Source: Methyloceanibacter caenitepidi
Lineage (GTDB): Bacteria > Pseudomonadota > Alphaproteobacteria > Rhizobiales > Methyloligellaceae
NCBI RefSeq assembly: GCF_000828475.1
Contig: NZ_AP014648.1
Span: 682,001-746,000, forward strand
Length of the DNA: 64,000 bases
Direction: 5' to 3'
Each line of letters opens with the position of its first letter. Position 1 is the first letter of the stretch. Below are positions 39,934 to 49,580 of the stretch, in pieces. Below the pieces are notes generated by a model. It made no database searches. It was given only the letters and a program-made list of their open reading frames with translations, and was not told the origin of the DNA. Position numbers and translations under genes: made by a program.

Positions 39934-40491
39934 TCAATGGGCGGCGTCGCCACCCGAAAGATCTGCGCGAAGCGTGTCCACATCGATGGTCAGCTTCGCT
40001 TCGCTGATGAGCGAGAAGGGCAGGCCGATGATCGTCGGCTCCGAACTGCCTTCCAGCTCGATCTTCAAATGCACTTCCTCGCCGACGACATCCTCGATCC
40101 GGCCTTTGAACCGCTTGCGGCCGTCGACGGCCTCTTTCAACTCGACCTTCGCGTCATGCCCCACCCAGGTGGCGAAATCGCTCGAGCGGACCAGAGGCCG
40201 GTCGATACCCGGAGAAGAAATCTCCAGGTGATATGTCCCGGGCATCGGATCGTAGGCATCGAGCACGGGAGACAGGCGCCGGCTGATCGTCGCGCAATCG
40301 TCCACACTCATCTGTCCGTCCGGCCGTTCGGCCATGATCTGAACCGTGCCGCCGTCACGTCCCGAAATCTTGACCCGCACGAGACGGAAACCAAGTTCGT
40401 CCAGGACAGGTTCGGCGAGGTCCGCGACCGCCCGCTCCGGCCCGGTCTCCCGGACAAAGCGGCGATCCTCGTCTGCAGCAACGCTCGACAT
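39934..40491 (-). CDS. rimP: Ribosome maturation factor RimP
   Basis: Assists 30S subunit maturation. 185 aa from ATG 40491. Conserved segments are GFRLVRVKISGRDG, ISRRLSPVLDAYDPMPGTYHLEI (in part), and SSPGIDRPL. An upstream in-frame start at 40581 would reach the terminator hairpin and is unlikely. First gene of the rimP-nusA-ylxR-infB-rbfA-truB-rpsO-pnp operon. Confidence 0.95.
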   Translation of the reverse strand: MSSVAADEDRRFVRETGPERAVADLAEPVLDELGFRLVRVKISGRDGGTVQIMAERPDGQMSVDDCATISRRLSPVLDAYDPMPGTYHLEISSPGIDRPLVRSSDFATWVGHDAKVELKEAVDGRKRFKGRIEDVVGEEVHLKIELEGSSEPTIIGLPFSLISEAKLTIDVDTLRADLSGGDAAH

Positions 40492-40579
40492 CGATGTCCG
40501 CACTCGAGGGTTTCGACGGATCAGGATCTGCGATAGCGAAAAACGGCCATGCGCGCCGCCTGCGGCCGAAGCCCATAAC

Positions 40580-40601
40580 AAAAAGGAGCGGGCCGAGGCC
40601 C
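40580..40601 (-). terminator. Terminator upstream of the rimP operon
   Basis: On the minus strand GGGCC and GGCCC (40601-40590, two-base centre) are followed within 6 bases by TTTTT (40584-40580). It lies about 110 bases after the LprI-like gene and insulates the rimP operon. Confidence 0.5.
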
Positions 40602-40708
40602 ACCCCTGATCAAATCAATCATGAGTTTCTGCCGCTAATATACGGCCTTTTGCGCACGATTCAAGCGTGCCGCGCAGCGGAAATCCGATATTTTTCAGTC
40701 GCTTCCGA

Positions 40709-41149
40709 TTATTCGGACAGGAGCTGGCGCTGGATGCGAGCAAAATCGGCCACGCGCTCAAGACTCAAGGCGCACAGGCAGGCGGCGTAGTTTCCGCCGA
40801 TCGACGTGCCGCCGAACGCCAGTTCGTCCTCGAAGGTGCAGTTCTCATCGCGATAGGCGATCCACTTCTTTTGGGCCGCCGTGAGCCCCTCGAGCTGGAT
40901 GACGGGTTTCTGTCCCATGACATCGGCGTGCCGGCGGATGGCCGACTTGAGGGTGCCATAGGCCTCATTGAGAGCAGCGTCCGCGGCATCGGCTCTCCGG
41001 GAGAGGCAGGCTTTGTATTCTGGATTGGAGGTCGTTTGGGATTCGCAGTCCGTGTAGCACGTGGATTCGATGTCGGCGGCGCGGGCGGGCAACGCCGCAA
41101 CAAGGGCGAGCGGCGCGAGCGCTAGCGCGACGAGAAAGACGTTCCGCAT
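40709..41149 (-). CDS. LprI-like (DUF1311) periplasmic protein
   Basis: 146 aa exported protein with a signal peptide (about 1-24, ending LPARAADIES). The LprI N-terminal domain follows, with Cys-rich YTDCESQTTSNPEYKAC, then ALNEAYGTLKSAI and AQKKWIAYRDENC. Members include a lysozyme inhibitor of mycobacteria, though most are uncharacterised. GGAG lies 6 bases before ATG 41149, favouring it over a TTG at 41161. It is 27 bases after trmB, possibly the last gene of that unit. Confidence 0.82.
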   Translation of the reverse strand: MRNVFLVALALAPLALVAALPARAADIESTCYTDCESQTTSNPEYKACLSRRADAADAALNEAYGTLKSAIRRHADVMGQKPVIQLEGLTAAQKKWIAYRDENCTFEDELAFGGTSIGGNYAACLCALSLERVADFARIQRQLLSE

Positions 41150-41176
41150 GGCGTGCTCCAAGGGGTTGTTCCAAGG

Positions 41177-41905
41177 TCAGCGACGACGAAAGCAAAGATA
41201 GGACGGCTTCCGGCCATCGCTCAATGCCTTGCGCTCGTAGCGCGTTTCCGGCCAGTCCGCGGGCCGCTCCCGCCAGTCGCTGGCGCGGCGCGCTGTCCAG
41301 GCAAAATTCCCGTCGCGTCCGATCGTGAACAGCACCTCGCGCGCATAGTTCATGTCGTCGCTGGCGAACCGCAGTTCTCCCCCGGCACTGATGATCCGAG
41401 CCAGGGACCGCACGAGCGCCGGCGTCACCAGCCGCCGCTTGGCCTGCCGCTTCTTCGGCCAGGGGTCGGGGAAGAGAATGAACGCGCGGGAAACCGAGGC
41501 TTCAGGCAGCCATGCGATGAGGTCACGCGCATCGCCGTCATGGATACGGATCGTCTCAATGCCGGAATCGTCGATGCCGCCGAGCAGGCTGGCGACGCCG
41601 TTGAGGAAGGGCTCGCAGCCGATCATGCCGATATCCGGGTTCGCGCGCGCCTGCCAGAGCAGATGCTCGCCGCCGCCGAAACCGATCTCGAGCCAGACGC
41701 CGCGCAACGGGCTGTCGAACAACGCCCGCACATCGCCGGGGGCCGGGCGCGAGAGGTCAGGACGGAGCCGTGGCAGAAGATCGGCGACGAGCCCGGCCTT
41801 GCGGGCGGTCAGCCGCTTGCCCTTGCGCCGTCCGTAGGAGCGGAGCGGGCGGTCATCGCTGCCGTCTCGTGTCTCCGTGTTCATCCGGTGCTGGGTGCCA
41901 ACCAT
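41177..41905 (-). CDS. trmB: tRNA (guanine-N7)-methyltransferase TrmB
   Basis: Methylates guanine 46 in tRNA variable loops. 242 aa. The SAM site is LEIGFGGGEHLLWQA, and the family signature FPDPWPKKRQAKRRL is intact, as is the C-terminal T-x-YE motif (ETRYERKA). An alternative ATG at 41884 would drop seven residues. The 5-prime end follows a terminator hairpin by only about 20 bases, so expression may depend on read-through from metK. Confidence 0.95.
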   Translation of the reverse strand: MVGTQHRMNTETRDGSDDRPLRSYGRRKGKRLTARKAGLVADLLPRLRPDLSRPAPGDVRALFDSPLRGVWLEIGFGGGEHLLWQARANPDIGMIGCEPFLNGVASLLGGIDDSGIETIRIHDGDARDLIAWLPEASVSRAFILFPDPWPKKRQAKRRLVTPALVRSLARIISAGGELRFASDDMNYAREVLFTIGRDGNFAWTARRASDWRERPADWPETRYERKALSDGRKPSYLCFRRR

Positions 41906-41925
41906 GGGGTCTTCTGTCTACCCCC

Positions 41926-41959
41926 AAAAAGCCGATGGCCGGGACGATGCCCGGCCATC
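41926..41959 (-). terminator. Intrinsic terminator after metK
   Basis: On the minus strand GATGGCCGGG (41959-41950), six-base loop and CCCGGCCATC (41943-41934), a perfect 10-bp stem, followed by GGC and TTTTT (41930-41926). It is 28 bases after the metK stop and 20 bases before the trmB start. Confidence 0.85.
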
Positions 41960-41986
41960 AAGCAAGTTCGTTGCGTGTCCCGCAGC

Positions 41987-43162
41987 CTAGCTGAGGGCAC
42001 CCCGAATCGGGTCGGCCAGATCGACGCGCTCCCAGGAGAAGCCGCCGTCGTTTTCCGGCGTCCGGCCGAAATGGCCGTAGGCGGCGGTCCGCTCGTAGAT
42101 CGGCCGACTGAGGCCCAAATGTTCGCGAATGCCGCGCGGGCTGAGATCCATGACCTCGCGGAGCGCGTTCTCGAGCTTGTCCTCGGCGACCTTCCCCGTT
42201 CCATGCAGATCCGCATAGAGGGACAGAGGCTGCGATACGCCGATGGCATAGGACACCTGCAGGGTGCATTTGTCGGCAAGTCCCGCCGCCACGACGTTCT
42301 TGGCAAGGTAGCGGGAGGCGTAAGCCGCCGAGCGGTCGACCTTGGTCGGATCCTTGCCGGAGAAGGCACCGCCGCCGTGAGGAGCCGCGCCGCCGTAGGT
42401 GTCCACGATGATCTTGCGGCCGGTCAGTCCGGCATCGCCGTCGGGGCCGCCGATGACAAAGCGCCCGGTCGGATTCACATAGAATTTCGTTTTGGCGTCG
42501 ACCCATCCCTTCGGAAGCACCTCGTCGACGACGCCGCGGACGATCGCTTCGACCTGGTCCGACGTGGCTTTCTCATCGTGCTGGGTGGAGACCACGACGG
42601 AATCGGCGCGAACGGGCATGCCGTTTTCATAGACCAGCGTCACCTGGCTCTTGGCGTCGGGGCCGAGTTCCGGCGTGCGGCCCGCGTGACGGGCCTTGGC
42701 CATCTCGTGAAGGATGCGATGGGAATAAAATATCGGCGCGGGCATCAGCGCGTCCGTCTCGCGGCAGGCGTAGCCGAACATGATGCCTTGGTCGCCGGCG
42801 CCTTCGTCCTTCTCCTTATCGGCATCGGCGTCCACGCCCATGGCGATATCGGCGGACTGCTCGTGTAGGAGGTTTTCGAATTTGGCGAGGTCCCAATGGA
42901 AACCTTCCTGCTCGTAGCCGATCTCCCGGACCGCGCGCCGCGCCGCCGCTTCGATCGCCTCGCCGGTCACGCTCTCCGGGCCCCGGACCTCGCCTGCAAG
43001 AACAATGTGATTGGTAGTGACGAGCGTCTCGCAAGCCACCCGCGAGTAAGGATCGGCAGCAAGATACAAATCGACCACGGCATCGGAGATGCGATCGCAA
43101 ACCTTGTCCGGATGTCCTTCGGACACGGATTCACTCGTAAAAAGGTAGTTTCCTCGGGCCAC
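41987..43162 (-). CDS. metK: S-adenosylmethionine synthetase
   Basis: Makes SAM from methionine and ATP. 391 aa from GTG 43162, the family length. N-terminal [16 protein letters not shown] holds the catalytic His, and the central loop has GSGG-like [22 protein letters not shown] lies about 8 bases before the GTG. CTTGAC (43242-43237, minus strand) in the spacer may be a -35, without a clear -10. I see no recognisable SAM riboswitch in the 109-base leader. Confidence 0.97.
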   Translation of the reverse strand: MARGNYLFTSESVSEGHPDKVCDRISDAVVDLYLAADPYSRVACETLVTTNHIVLAGEVRGPESVTGEAIEAAARRAVREIGYEQEGFHWDLAKFENLLHEQSADIAMGVDADADKEKDEGAGDQGIMFGYACRETDALMPAPIFYSHRILHEMAKARHAGRTPELGPDAKSQVTLVYENGMPVRADSVVVSTQHDEKATSDQVEAIVRGVVDEVLPKGWVDAKTKFYVNPTGRFVIGGPDGDAGLTGRKIIVDTYGGAAPHGGGAFSGKDPTKVDRSAAYASRYLAKNVVAAGLADKCTLQVSYAIGVSQPLSLYADLHGTGKVAEDKLENALREVMDLSPRGIREHLGLSRPIYERTAAYGHFGRTPENDGGFSWERVDLADPIRGALS

Positions 43163-43271
43163 TGGGCTTCCCTTCGTGTGAGATCGTCGGCACCAGCCGA
43201 CGTGCGGGGCCGGTTCTGACAACGAGGCGACCTGAGGTCAAGCCCCTTGCGTTGAGAGAGTACTGCGGACC

Positions 43272-43688
43272 TTACTTCTGATCCTTCGGCTCGCTGAGAG
43301 CCCGGACGAGGTCGACCACACTCTTGCGAACCTTCGGATCGGCAATCTTGGTGAAGGCGCGATTGAGCTCAAGTCCTTCGCGCGTATTCAAAAACTCGAG
43401 GATGAAGGCCTCGGATTCCGGTTCCGCCATGCCCGGCGTCGCAGTGTTCTCCTCGATGCTGGGGGCTTCCTCGAAGAAGAATCCCACGGGCACGTCGAGT
43501 ATTTTAGAAATATGATAAAGGCGGCTGGCGCCGATACGGTTGGCGCCCTTCTCGTACTTCTGCACCTGCTGAAAGGTCAGCCCCATGCTGTCGCCGAGGC
43601 GCTCCTGGCTCATGCCCAGAAGCATGCGCCTTAGCCGGACACGGCTGCCAACATGAGCGTCGATGGGATTGGGTTTTTTCCCTGCCAT
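43272..43688 (-). CDS. XRE-family transcriptional regulator
   Basis: 138 aa with an N-terminal helix-turn-helix (about 15-70: RLRRMLLGMSQERLGDSMGLTF, in part, then QQVQKYEKGANRI). A C-terminal helical segment ends in VVDLVRALSEPKDQK. This small XRE type is widely conserved next to lnt and metK in alphaproteobacteria. Its targets are not established to my knowledge. It lies between lnt (94 bases) and metK (109 bases), all on the same strand. Confidence 0.9.
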   Translation of the reverse strand: MAGKKPNPIDAHVGSRVRLRRMLLGMSQERLGDSMGLTFQQVQKYEKGANRIGASRLYHISKILDVPVGFFFEEAPSIEENTATPGMAEPESEAFILEFLNTREGLELNRAFTKIADPKVRKSVVDLVRALSEPKDQK

Positions 43689-43782
43689 TGATTCGTTCTC
43701 GTTTGGGGCTGATTGCGAAAGAGGCCGCCAGGCTGTTTCGCGGAAGTTTCTAGGTCAGGCCAAGTTCATAGGTTGGCCCAGG

Positions 43783-45417
43783 TCAGCCCGTCAAGCGTGG
43801 CGGCCGGACGCGAATGCGGCAAACAAGCCACCCCAATAAGGCGATTCCGAGAGCAAGAAGCTCCGTCCACAACCCCCATGTTACATAGAGCGTGAGCGGG
43901 CCCAAAGCGGGCACTGTGACGTCGCGGATGCCGCTCGTATCAAGATTGATATTCGCAAGCACGCGGCCGAGAGGGTCCACCACTGCGGACACGCCCGTAT
44001 TGGCGACCCGAACCAGTGGCAGGCCGAGTTCCACCGCGCGCAAACGAGCCTGATAGAAGTGCTGATAGGGCCCCGCGCTCGATCCGAACCATGCATCGTT
44101 GGTGACGTTCAGCATCCAACCGGGTCGTTCCGTGCCGCGAGGCGGCGACGCTTGGGTGCGAACCTCGTTCGGAAAAATGATTTCGTAACAGATCAACGGC
44201 AGCGCCGGCGGCGCGCCCGGAACCGTCATTAGGCGGGAACCCGTTCCCACGCTGAAGCCGCCGCGCACGCCGGTCATCTGCATGACGCCGAGGCTCTCGA
44301 GAAAGTCTTGGTATGGTAAATATTCGCCGAACGGGACCAGGTGAACTTTGTCGTAAATGGCGACGACCTGCCCCTCGCCGTCTACGGCCATCAGGCTGTT
44401 GTAGGCACGTCGCGAAACGAGGATGCCCATGTCGTTGCGCCGTTCCGTCCACCGCGCGCTGCCGACCAGCAATACGGTGTTCGCGGGCAGGATGTCGCCG
44501 ATCGCGGCGAGCGCATCCGGGGACTTATCGAGCGCAAAGGGGAGAGCCGTTTCGGGCCAAATCACGATGTCGACATCCTCGAGCCCCGGCCGCTCGGTCA
44601 TTTCGAGATAGGTCTCGAAAATCCGCGTGGCGTTCTCGGGCCGCCACTTCTCGGCCTGGTCGATATTGGCCTGCACGAGGCGGACGCGCAGGTCCGTGGG
44701 CGTGTCGGCCGTGCCTGCCAGGCGTATGGCGCCCCAGGCATAGGACACTGCGAGCAGGACGAGGAGGGCGCTGGCCACAACGGCAGACCGGCGGCTTTGT
44801 GAGCCGCCACCGCACCAGATGGAAGCGGGCGACGCGAAAACGAGAACCGCGAACACCGTCGCGGCGTAGACGCCAAACAGCGCGGCGAGCTGCATCAAGG
44901 AGGGGGTCGCGAGGAGGCCGTAGCCGATCAGGTTCCAGGGGAAACCCGTCAGCACGTAGCCGCGCGCCAGTTCCGAAAGTCCGAGCCCCAGGCCCAAGGC
45001 GAAGACCCGCGCTGGGCCTTCGCGCCACAGCGCCATGGCGAACGCGCAGCCCGCCGCGAAGAACAGGGCCATGCCGGCCGGGAACGCCGTCATGACGAAC
45101 GGGATCAGCCAGCCGTGGCGCCAAGGCTCGACGAGGAAAGCTTCGGCGATCCAATAGAGCCCCGTGAGGAAAAATCCGAAACCGAACCAGAAGCCCGTCA
45201 GGCCTGCGCCGAGGATGCGCGCGGGCAGCGTTTCGCCGCCGCGGTAGCTGCCGTCGAGCAGCCAAACGAGGCCGCCCAGGCTCACGAACAGTATGGGCCA
45301 CAGATGAAACGGCGCGAAGGCGAGAACCGAAACCGCGCCGAGGAAGATTCCCACAGCGGCGCGTTTCAGTCCGGTCAGCCCCGCCGTCCAGGCCGCGATG
45401 CGCGCGGGCCCTGCCAC
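43783..45417 (-). CDS. lnt: Apolipoprotein N-acyltransferase
   Basis: Inner-membrane enzyme that adds the third acyl chain to lipoproteins. 544 aa from GTG 45417. About six transmembrane segments fill residues 15-215. A nitrilase-like domain follows with catalytic Glu in WPETALPF, Lys in YDKVHLVPFGEYLP and Cys in LICYEIIFP, and one C-terminal membrane segment. TTG 45429, overlapping the corC stop, is an alternative start. Neither has a good ribosome-binding site, so coupling to corC is likely. Confidence 0.95.
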   Translation of the reverse strand: MAGPARIAAWTAGLTGLKRAAVGIFLGAVSVLAFAPFHLWPILFVSLGGLVWLLDGSYRGGETLPARILGAGLTGFWFGFGFFLTGLYWIAEAFLVEPWRHGWLIPFVMTAFPAGMALFFAAGCAFAMALWREGPARVFALGLGLGLSELARGYVLTGFPWNLIGYGLLATPSLMQLAALFGVYAATVFAVLVFASPASIWCGGGSQSRRSAVVASALLVLLAVSYAWGAIRLAGTADTPTDLRVRLVQANIDQAEKWRPENATRIFETYLEMTERPGLEDVDIVIWPETALPFALDKSPDALAAIGDILPANTVLLVGSARWTERRNDMGILVSRRAYNSLMAVDGEGQVVAIYDKVHLVPFGEYLPYQDFLESLGVMQMTGVRGGFSVGTGSRLMTVPGAPPALPLICYEIIFPNEVRTQASPPRGTERPGWMLNVTNDAWFGSSAGPYQHFYQARLRAVELGLPLVRVANTGVSAVVDPLGRVLANINLDTSGIRDVTVPALGPLTLYVTWGLWTELLALGIALLGWLVCRIRVRPPRLTG

Positions 45418-45425
45418 GGCGCCGC

Positions 45426-46406
45426 TCAAGACGCGCTGGGCGTTGCGCCGCTTTTGTCGGCAGCGATGACGTGCCCCTTGGGCAGATGAATCCGCACGCG
45501 CTTGATGCGGCGCGGGTCGGCGTCCAGAACCTCGAACTCGACGCCGCACGGATGGCTCACCACCTCGCCGCGCGCGGGGATTCGGCCAGCGAGCGCAAAC
45601 ACCACGCCGCCCAGCGTATCGATATCCTCTTCCTGTTCGTCGGTGACGAGGTCGACACCCAGATACTCGTCTAATTCTTCGATGGGCAGCCGTGCGTCGG
45701 CGACAAGCCCGAGCACCGGATCGTTCTCCAGCATGGGTTCGTCTTCGACGTCATGCTCGTCGGCGATGTCGCCCACGACCTCTTCCACCAGATCCTCGAT
45801 CGAGACGAGGCCGTCCGTGCCGCCATATTCGTCGACGACCAACGCCAGATGCAGTTGCGCCGTTTGCATCTTGAGGAGGAGATCGAGCACCGACATCGAT
45901 GGCGGTACGTAGATCAATTCGCGTGCGATCTCGATCGAGCCGACGGTCCGCGTGAGGTCGACCTTGCCGAGATCGATGCGGCCGTCGTCGTTGCCGTTTG
46001 CTTCCTCGGTGATCCACGACATCAGGTCGCGGATATGAATCATGCCACGCGGGTCGTCCAGGGTTTCGCGATAGACGGGAACGCGGCTGTGTTCGGATTT
46101 GCGGAACACGCGCAAGAGGTCCTCGATGCTGACGCTGTCGTCTACGGAGACGATGTCGGCGCGTGGGACCATTACGTCTTCCACGGTCAGCGTGCCGAAA
46201 CGCAGTATCCGCAGCATCATGCTGCGTTCCTGCGGCTTGAGCGCATCGCTCGTGCTTTTGACGAGAGCGCTTTCGATCAAAGTGCGCAGGTCGCGTTCGT
46301 CGTTGAGCCCGAAGGTCTGCAGCAGCCGTTCGAACCAGGAGGATTCGTCCTCGGCCGCGCGGGCCGATTCTATGTCACGATCGCGCTCGGGCGCGGGGGT
46401 ACTCAT
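45426..46406 (-). CDS. corC: CorC/YbeX-type CBS-domain protein
   Basis: Soluble protein of 326 aa with two CBS domains (about 75-205, around VMVPRADIVSVDDS and IHIRDLMSWI) and a C-terminal CorC_HlyC domain (about 220-310). No membrane domain is present, so it matches YbeX/CorC rather than the larger transporters. It is implicated in Mg/Co efflux or ribosome quality through its constant linkage to ybeY. Its ATG shares one base with the ybeY stop (TAATG). Confidence 0.92.
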   Translation of the reverse strand: MSTPAPERDRDIESARAAEDESSWFERLLQTFGLNDERDLRTLIESALVKSTSDALKPQERSMMLRILRFGTLTVEDVMVPRADIVSVDDSVSIEDLLRVFRKSEHSRVPVYRETLDDPRGMIHIRDLMSWITEEANGNDDGRIDLGKVDLTRTVGSIEIARELIYVPPSMSVLDLLLKMQTAQLHLALVVDEYGGTDGLVSIEDLVEEVVGDIADEHDVEDEPMLENDPVLGLVADARLPIEELDEYLGVDLVTDEQEEDIDTLGGVVFALAGRIPARGEVVSHPCGVEFEVLDADPRRIKRVRIHLPKGHVIAADKSGATPSAS

Positions 46407-47002
46407 TATGCGATCTCCGCTAGGCCCGCATTGCCGTCCCGGATGGGAGCATCGTCCGCGTAAGGGTCGGCAATGCCCAAGGATGCCAGGGCCTGTCGTT
46501 CCAAGTCTTCCATCTGCTCGGCTTCTGTGTCGTCAAGATGGTCGAAGCCCAGTAAGTGCAGGGCGCCGTGCACCACCAGATGCGACACGTGGTCGGACAG
46601 GGGAATGGCCTTCTCGGCGGCTTCCGCGGCGGTGGTCTCGAGCGCAATGACGATATCGCCGAGGAGCACGGGAGCACCGTCTTGGGTGTCGTCGTCGAAC
46701 GCGCCGGCAGCGTCGGGCATGTCCCCCGATGGAAACGAAAGCACGTTCGTCGGTTCGTCCTTGCCGCGCCAGGTTCGGTTGAGGTCGCGGATCTCGGCAT
46801 CGTCCGTGAGCACCACGGTCACTTCGCAATGCGCGGCCTTCGACGGCGGCGCGCAGGCGAGCGCGGCGTGGGTCGCAAGCTCCACCATGGCGTCGCTGAT
46901 GCCGCGTTCTGTCCATGCGCCGTCGTGGCGCACGACGTCGACGTCCAGCGCGCATGTGGCGGGAGCTGGCCTGGTACTCGGTCTAGGGCCGTCGTCGCTC
47001 AT
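46406..47002 (-). CDS. ybeY: Endoribonuclease YbeY
   Basis: Zinc-dependent single-strand RNase for 16S 3-prime-end maturation and ribosome quality control. 198 aa. The metal motif H-x3-H-x5-H is intact in VHGALHLLGFDHLDD, with LNRTWRGKDEPTNVLSFP before it. The 20-residue N-terminal extension and acidic C-terminus are modestly longer than in short homologues. Start and stop overlap phoH and corC by TAATG. Confidence 0.95.
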   Translation of the reverse strand: MSDDGPRPSTRPAPATCALDVDVVRHDGAWTERGISDAMVELATHAALACAPPSKAAHCEVTVVLTDDAEIRDLNRTWRGKDEPTNVLSFPSGDMPDAAGAFDDDTQDGAPVLLGDIVIALETTAAEAAEKAIPLSDHVSHLVVHGALHLLGFDHLDDTEAEQMEDLERQALASLGIADPYADDAPIRDGNAGLAEIA

Positions 47003-48090
47003 TATTCTTCCCCTGCGCCGGGAGAATCAGCCGTCCCTTGCGGAAGGTGGCGCTCCACGGGGGGCTTTGCGTCCGGGCGGTCGGACTTGCTGGCGGCATC
47101 GTAAGCCGCCACGATGCGTCCGACGAGTTCTCGCCGGACCACGTCCGCATTGGCGAACGCGATATGCCCGATCTCGTCGATGCCGCGCAGGATCTCGATG
47201 GCCTCAAACAGGCCGGAGTCCTGGCCCTTGGGTAAATCGACCTGGGTCGGATCGCCGGTCACGATCATCTTGCTGCCTTCACCGAGGCGCGTGAGAAACA
47301 TCTTCAGTTGGACTGCCGTGCAGTTTTGCGCCTCGTCGAGAATGACCATGGCATTGGAAAGCGTGCGCCCGCGCATGAACGCGAGGGGGGCGATTTCGAT
47401 CATGCCGGTCTCGAGCCCGCGTTCCACCCGCTCGGAGCCCAGCGTGTCGTAAAGGGCATCATAAAGCGGGCGCAAATATGGATCGACCTTCTCGCGCATG
47501 TCGCCGGGCAGGAAGCCCAAGCGCTCGCCGGCCTCCACGGCGGGGCGCGACAGGATCAGCCGGTCGCAAAGACCGCTCTCCAAGGCCGCCGCGGCGAAGG
47601 CCACGGCGAGATAGGTCTTGCCCGTGCCGGCCGGCCCTGTGGCGAAAACGAGGTCGTTGTTCTGCAGGCACTCGAGGTAAGCGCTTTGCGCCGGAGTCCG
47701 TGCCGTGATGACGCGCTTGCGCGTCTTGATCTGCTGCGCCTTGGGGCGAAGGCCGGTTTCAGCAACGTCCGCTACCGTGGCATGGCGGATCGCGCCGGCT
47801 ACGTCGCCGACGCCGATGGTCTCGCCTTTGGCTATCCGGTCATAGAGGTGTTCGAGAATGACCTTTGCGGCGGCGGATGCCTCAACCGAGCCGCGCAAGG
47901 CGATCGCGGTGCCGTTGACCACGGCTTCGATGCCGAGGCGCTCCTCGAGAACGGCGAGGTTCGCATCGAAATGTCCAAGGAGGTCGCGCACGAGGGCCAT
48001 ATCGTCGAAATAGACGACCAGGGGCTCTTGGTCCCCAATTGCATGCGCCGTTTCAAGGCGCTTTGCCGTTACTACTCGCCCGCGCGTCAA
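47002..48090 (-). CDS. phoH: PhoH-family ATPase (PhoL)
   Basis: Predicted cytoplasmic RNA-associated ATPase, here about 362 aa. Walker A is GPAGTGKTYLA and Walker B is MVILDEAQNCT, followed by IVTGDPTQVDLP. Invariably linked to ybeY in many bacteria, suggesting a joint role in ribosome or RNA quality control. No ATG is available near the N-terminus. I favour TTG 48090, 28 bases after the miaB stop with GGAAAG about 7 bases upstream. TTG 48153, overlapping miaB, would add 21 residues. Confidence 0.88.
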   Translation of the reverse strand: MTRGRVVTAKRLETAHAIGDQEPLVVYFDDMALVRDLLGHFDANLAVLEERLGIEAVVNGTAIALRGSVEASAAAKVILEHLYDRIAKGETIGVGDVAGAIRHATVADVAETGLRPKAQQIKTRKRVITARTPAQSAYLECLQNNDLVFATGPAGTGKTYLAVAFAAAALESGLCDRLILSRPAVEAGERLGFLPGDMREKVDPYLRPLYDALYDTLGSERVERGLETGMIEIAPLAFMRGRTLSNAMVILDEAQNCTAVQLKMFLTRLGEGSKMIVTGDPTQVDLPKGQDSGLFEAIEILRGIDEIGHIAFANADVVRRELVGRIVAAYDAASKSDRPDAKPPVERHLPQGTADSPGAGEE

Positions 48091-48118
48091 AAGTGCTTTC
48101 CGAAAACTGCCTTGCAGC

Positions 48119-49498
48119 TCAAACGGCTGTTCGAATCGGCTCGCGCCATTCAAATCCCGCGTTCATGACACCGGTAAGACTGTTCGGCCCCGCGGCCAAG
48201 ATGTCAACCTCGGCGATGTGACCTATCAACCGTTCCGGACCGTCCACATACACGGCCTGAAGGTAAGGAGAACGCCCGGCGATCTGTCCGGGTTTCCTAC
48301 CGTTGCCCTCGAAGAGCACCGGAATCCGGCGGCCGACGGTCGCACGGTCGAAGGTGCGGCGGCTCTCTTCGATCTGCGCCTGGAGAATGGCCAGCCGTTC
48401 CTTCTTAACCATCTCCGGAACTTGTCCCTCGAGAGAGGCGCCGGGCGTCCCTGGACGGGCGCTGTATTTGAAGGAAAAGGCCTGGGCGAATCCCACGCGC
48501 TTGGCCACGTCGAGCGTGTCCTGAAAGTCTTCGTCGGTCTCGCCGGGGAAGCCGACGATGATGTCCGTCGAAAGGGCGAGATCCGGCCGCGCGGCCCGGA
48601 TGCGGTCGACCAGGCGCTCATACTCCTCGGCCGTGTGCTTGCGGTTCATGGCCGCAAGGATACGGTCCGACCCTGCCTGATAGGGCAGGTGGAGATAGGG
48701 CATCAGCTTCTCTTCATCCCCGAACAGGGCGATGAGGTCCTCGTCCATGTCGCGCGGATGGCTGGTGGTGAAGCGCATGCGGGCGATGTCCGGAATCTCG
48801 GCGAGCCGCCGCAGCAGCCGCGCCAGGGACCAGGCCGAACCGTCCTCGCCGTCGCCGTGATAAGCGTTGACGTTCTGGCCGAGCAGCGTCACCTCGCGCA
48901 CCCCGGCGGCGGCAAGCCGTTCCACCTCGGCCACGATGTCCGTCACGGGCCGCGAGTATTCGGCCCCGCGCGTATAGGGCACGACGCAGAACGTACAGAA
49001 CTTGTCGCAGCCTTCTTGGACCGTCACGAACGCGGAGACCTGGCGCTTACCGCCCGCGCGTGAGGGAAGAGCGGTGAATTTGTCGTCAGCGGGGAATTCG
49101 GTCTCCACCGAGCGTTCCCCCGTCTCGGCCTTGGCCACGAGATCGGCGAGCCTGTGCAGGCTTTGCGGTCCGACCACGATATCCACCACGGGTGCGCGGG
49201 CGATGATCTCCTCGCCTTCGGCCTGCGCCACGCAGCCGGCCACAGCCACCATGGTGCCGCGTCCTTGGCTTTTGCGCGCTTCCTTGTTCAGCCGCACGCG
49301 GCCCAGCTCCGAGTAGACCTTCTCGGCGGCCTTCTCGCGGATGTGGCACGTGTTGAGGATGACGAGATCCGCATCGTCCATCGCCTCCGTCACGTCGTAA
49401 CCGGCAGGTGCGAGCGCTTCGGCCATGCGTTCGGAATCGTACGCATTCATCTGGCAGCCGAAGGTCTTGATGTGGAGCTTTTTGCGGCTCTGGGTCAT
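48119..49498 (-). CDS. miaB: tRNA-2-methylthio-N6-dimethylallyladenosine synthase MiaB
   Basis: Radical-SAM methylthiotransferase for adenine 37 of tRNAs. 459 aa from ATG 49498. The N-terminal cluster Cys are C15 (TFGCQMN), C51 (LNTCHIRE) and C89 (VAGCVAQ). The radical-SAM triad is C164, C168 and C171 ([13 protein letters not shown]). A TRAM domain ends the protein. ATG 49525 would add nine residues and neither start has a strong ribosome-binding site. First of the miaB-phoH-ybeY-corC-lnt run. Confidence 0.95.
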   Translation of the reverse strand: MTQSRKKLHIKTFGCQMNAYDSERMAEALAPAGYDVTEAMDDADLVILNTCHIREKAAEKVYSELGRVRLNKEARKSQGRGTMVAVAGCVAQAEGEEIIARAPVVDIVVGPQSLHRLADLVAKAETGERSVETEFPADDKFTALPSRAGGKRQVSAFVTVQEGCDKFCTFCVVPYTRGAEYSRPVTDIVAEVERLAAAGVREVTLLGQNVNAYHGDGEDGSAWSLARLLRRLAEIPDIARMRFTTSHPRDMDEDLIALFGDEEKLMPYLHLPYQAGSDRILAAMNRKHTAEEYERLVDRIRAARPDLALSTDIIVGFPGETDEDFQDTLDVAKRVGFAQAFSFKYSARPGTPGASLEGQVPEMVKKERLAILQAQIEESRRTFDRATVGRRIPVLFEGNGRKPGQIAGRSPYLQAVYVDGPERLIGHIAEVDILAAGPNSLTGVMNAGFEWREPIRTAV

Positions 49499-49580
49499 GC
49501 GCTGTTGTGAGCAAGGCCCTGACATTCGTCAAGAGGCAGGCGCGCCAGAGAGGCAGGTGTTCCCATCGCGAGCGATCGAC

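Noticed and set aside
43163-43271. SAM riboswitch in the metK leader
   Set aside because: I could not find the conserved cores of SAM-II or SAM/SAH types. The leader is short. A covariance-model search would decide.
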